A stretch of DNA of 5,963 bases, from assembly GCA_020024595.1 (NCBI GenBank), contig JAHHTO010000149.1:1-5963 (forward strand), in the 5' to 3' direction. A program made the translations under genes and the position numbers. The DNA comes from Schaedlerella sp. GTDB lineage: Bacteria; Bacillota; Clostridia; Lachnospirales; Lachnospiraceae. The notes beneath the pieces are model-generated. The model ran no database searches. It saw only the letters and a program-made list of their open reading frames with translations, and had not been told where the DNA came from. The first letter of the stretch is position 1; each line of letters begins with the position of its first letter. Positions 5,246 to 5,963 of the stretch are shown here, piece by piece.

Positions 5246-5963
5246 ATGAAAAAAAGCATTACACCAAATCAGATTAAAGAGAACAACCGAAATCTGATTT
5301 ATCAGTATATTTATCAAAACCCTAATGTTACTCAACAGGATATCTCCTACAATCTGCACCTGAGCCGACCGACGGTTACTACCAACCTTGCTTCTTTAGA
5401 AGAAGATGGTTTGATTACAAAGAATGGACAGATTGATTCCGAATACGTTGGCAGAAAAGCTACCGTCTATACGATTGTTCCAGATTTTCGTGTGGGGATC
5501 GGTGTGGAAATTCTGGGAAAAGAAGTGAAAATGATTGCAGTGAATCTTTATGGAGAAAAGATTCGCCGCTCCGTATATGAAATTCCTTATAAGAATGAAG
5601 ATTATTATTTTCAAAAGGTCTGTCAGGAAATTCTTTCTTTTAAAGATTCCATTGGACTGTCCGATATGCAGATTCTTGGTGTTGGATTTGCCATGCAAGG
5701 AGTGATTTCACCGGATTTCAGGACCGTACTCTGGGGTAAGATTCTGGGATGTACCGGTCTCTCGATCAATGCATTTACCAAATATCTTCCGTATCCCTGT
5801 GCCTTTATCCATGATGCTGACAGCGCGGCAATTGCGGAACTTTGGGTTTCTCCAAACCTTAACGATGCTTTTTATCTTTCTTTAAGCAATCATCTGGGTG
5901 CATCCCTGATTATGGATCGCAAGCTGATTGGCGGTGACCACGGACATACTTCTGCCATCGAAC
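5246..5963 (+). CDS. ROK-family transcriptional regulator (XylR/NagC-like), C-terminus cut by window edge
   Basis: 239 codons are visible and the frame runs off the right edge; about 400 residues would be usual. An N-terminal winged helix-turn-helix spans residues 15-60, with the recognition region TQQDISYNLHLSRPTVTTNL at 29-48. A ROK sugar-binding domain follows from about residue 83. GVGFAMQGVISP (145-156) and HDADSAAIAEL (189-199) match the ROK pattern including the conserved Asp. The usual N-terminal DxGGT phosphate loop is replaced by VEILGKEVK (87-95), as expected for a repressor rather than a kinase. GGDHGHTSAIE (229-239) leads into the missing effector and zinc region. The gene is divergent from the operon and probably represses it until the sugar or a derivative binds. 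The start is uncertain: an in-frame ATG at 5231 is possible and neither ATG has a strong ribosome binding site; GGAT at 5233-5236 slightly favours 5246. Confidence 0.9.
   Translation, partial: MKKSITPNQIKENNRNLIYQYIYQNPNVTQQDISYNLHLSRPTVTTNLASLEEDGLITKNGQIDSEYVGRKATVYTIVPDFRVGIGVEILGKEVKMIAVNLYGEKIRRSVYEIPYKNEDYYFQKVCQEILSFKDSIGLSDMQILGVGFAMQGVISPDFRTVLWGKILGCTGLSINAFTKYLPYPCAFIHDADSAAIAELWVSPNLNDAFYLSLSNHLGASLIMDRKLIGGDHGHTSAIE

Noticed and set aside
5396..5698. A minus-strand 100-codon frame opposite the ROK gene.
   Set aside because: It is antisense to a clear ROK-domain coding sequence and has no recognisable product.
1..5963. A CRISPR array, defence system, phage or intact insertion sequence.
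   Set aside because: No regularly spaced repeats, transposase, integrase, nuclease or toxin-antitoxin genes are visible. Apart from the short relic at 277-359, the content is metabolic and regulatory.

Overview
The window looks like a chromosomal segment of a low-to-moderate GC gut Firmicute, most likely Lachnospiraceae-like. The basis is indirect: strong AGGAG-type ribosome binding sites, AT-rich intergenic DNA with sigma-A-like promoters, and the protein families present. No rRNA or marker gene fixes the taxon.

The core is a four-gene operon on the minus strand, read from about 5079 down to 627. Its order is an SDR polyol dehydrogenase, an FGGY-family carbohydrate kinase, a GPH-family (MelB/XylP-like) sugar:cation symporter and a HAD-superfamily phosphatase. 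Gaps are 26 nt, 16 nt and an 11-nt overlap, so the genes are very probably co-transcribed. A good promoter (TTGACG, 17-bp spacer, TAATAT) lies before the dehydrogenase. A ROK-family (XylR/NagC-like) regulator runs divergently on the plus strand from 5246 and is cut by the right edge. The shared 217-bp intergenic region carries palindromes at both start regions, as expected for a local sugar-responsive repressor.

The inferred pathway is uptake of a polyol or related sugar by the symporter, oxidation to a ketose by the SDR (closest by eye to D-arabinitol/mannitol dehydrogenases), and phosphorylation by the FGGY kinase. The HAD enzyme would handle a phosphorylated intermediate or by-product. The exact substrate cannot be read from sequence. 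A pentitol such as D-arabitol is the simplest guess, because FGGY kinases act on ketopentoses such as ribulose and xylulose.

Left of the operon (157-626) is a 470-bp stretch without an intact gene. It holds a strong bidirectional hairpin terminator (436-477), weaker AT-rich inverted repeats (538-627), and what looks like a frameshifted, truncated remnant of a TnpV-like transposon protein (277-359). The left edge holds the first 52 codons of a TetR-family regulator on the minus strand, with its own promoter and ribosome binding site.

I see no CRISPR array, tRNA, rRNA, intact mobile element or defence system. The most interesting points are the kinase plus phosphatase pairing in one polyol operon, the altered kinase motifs, the operator candidates between the divergent genes, and the transposon relic.
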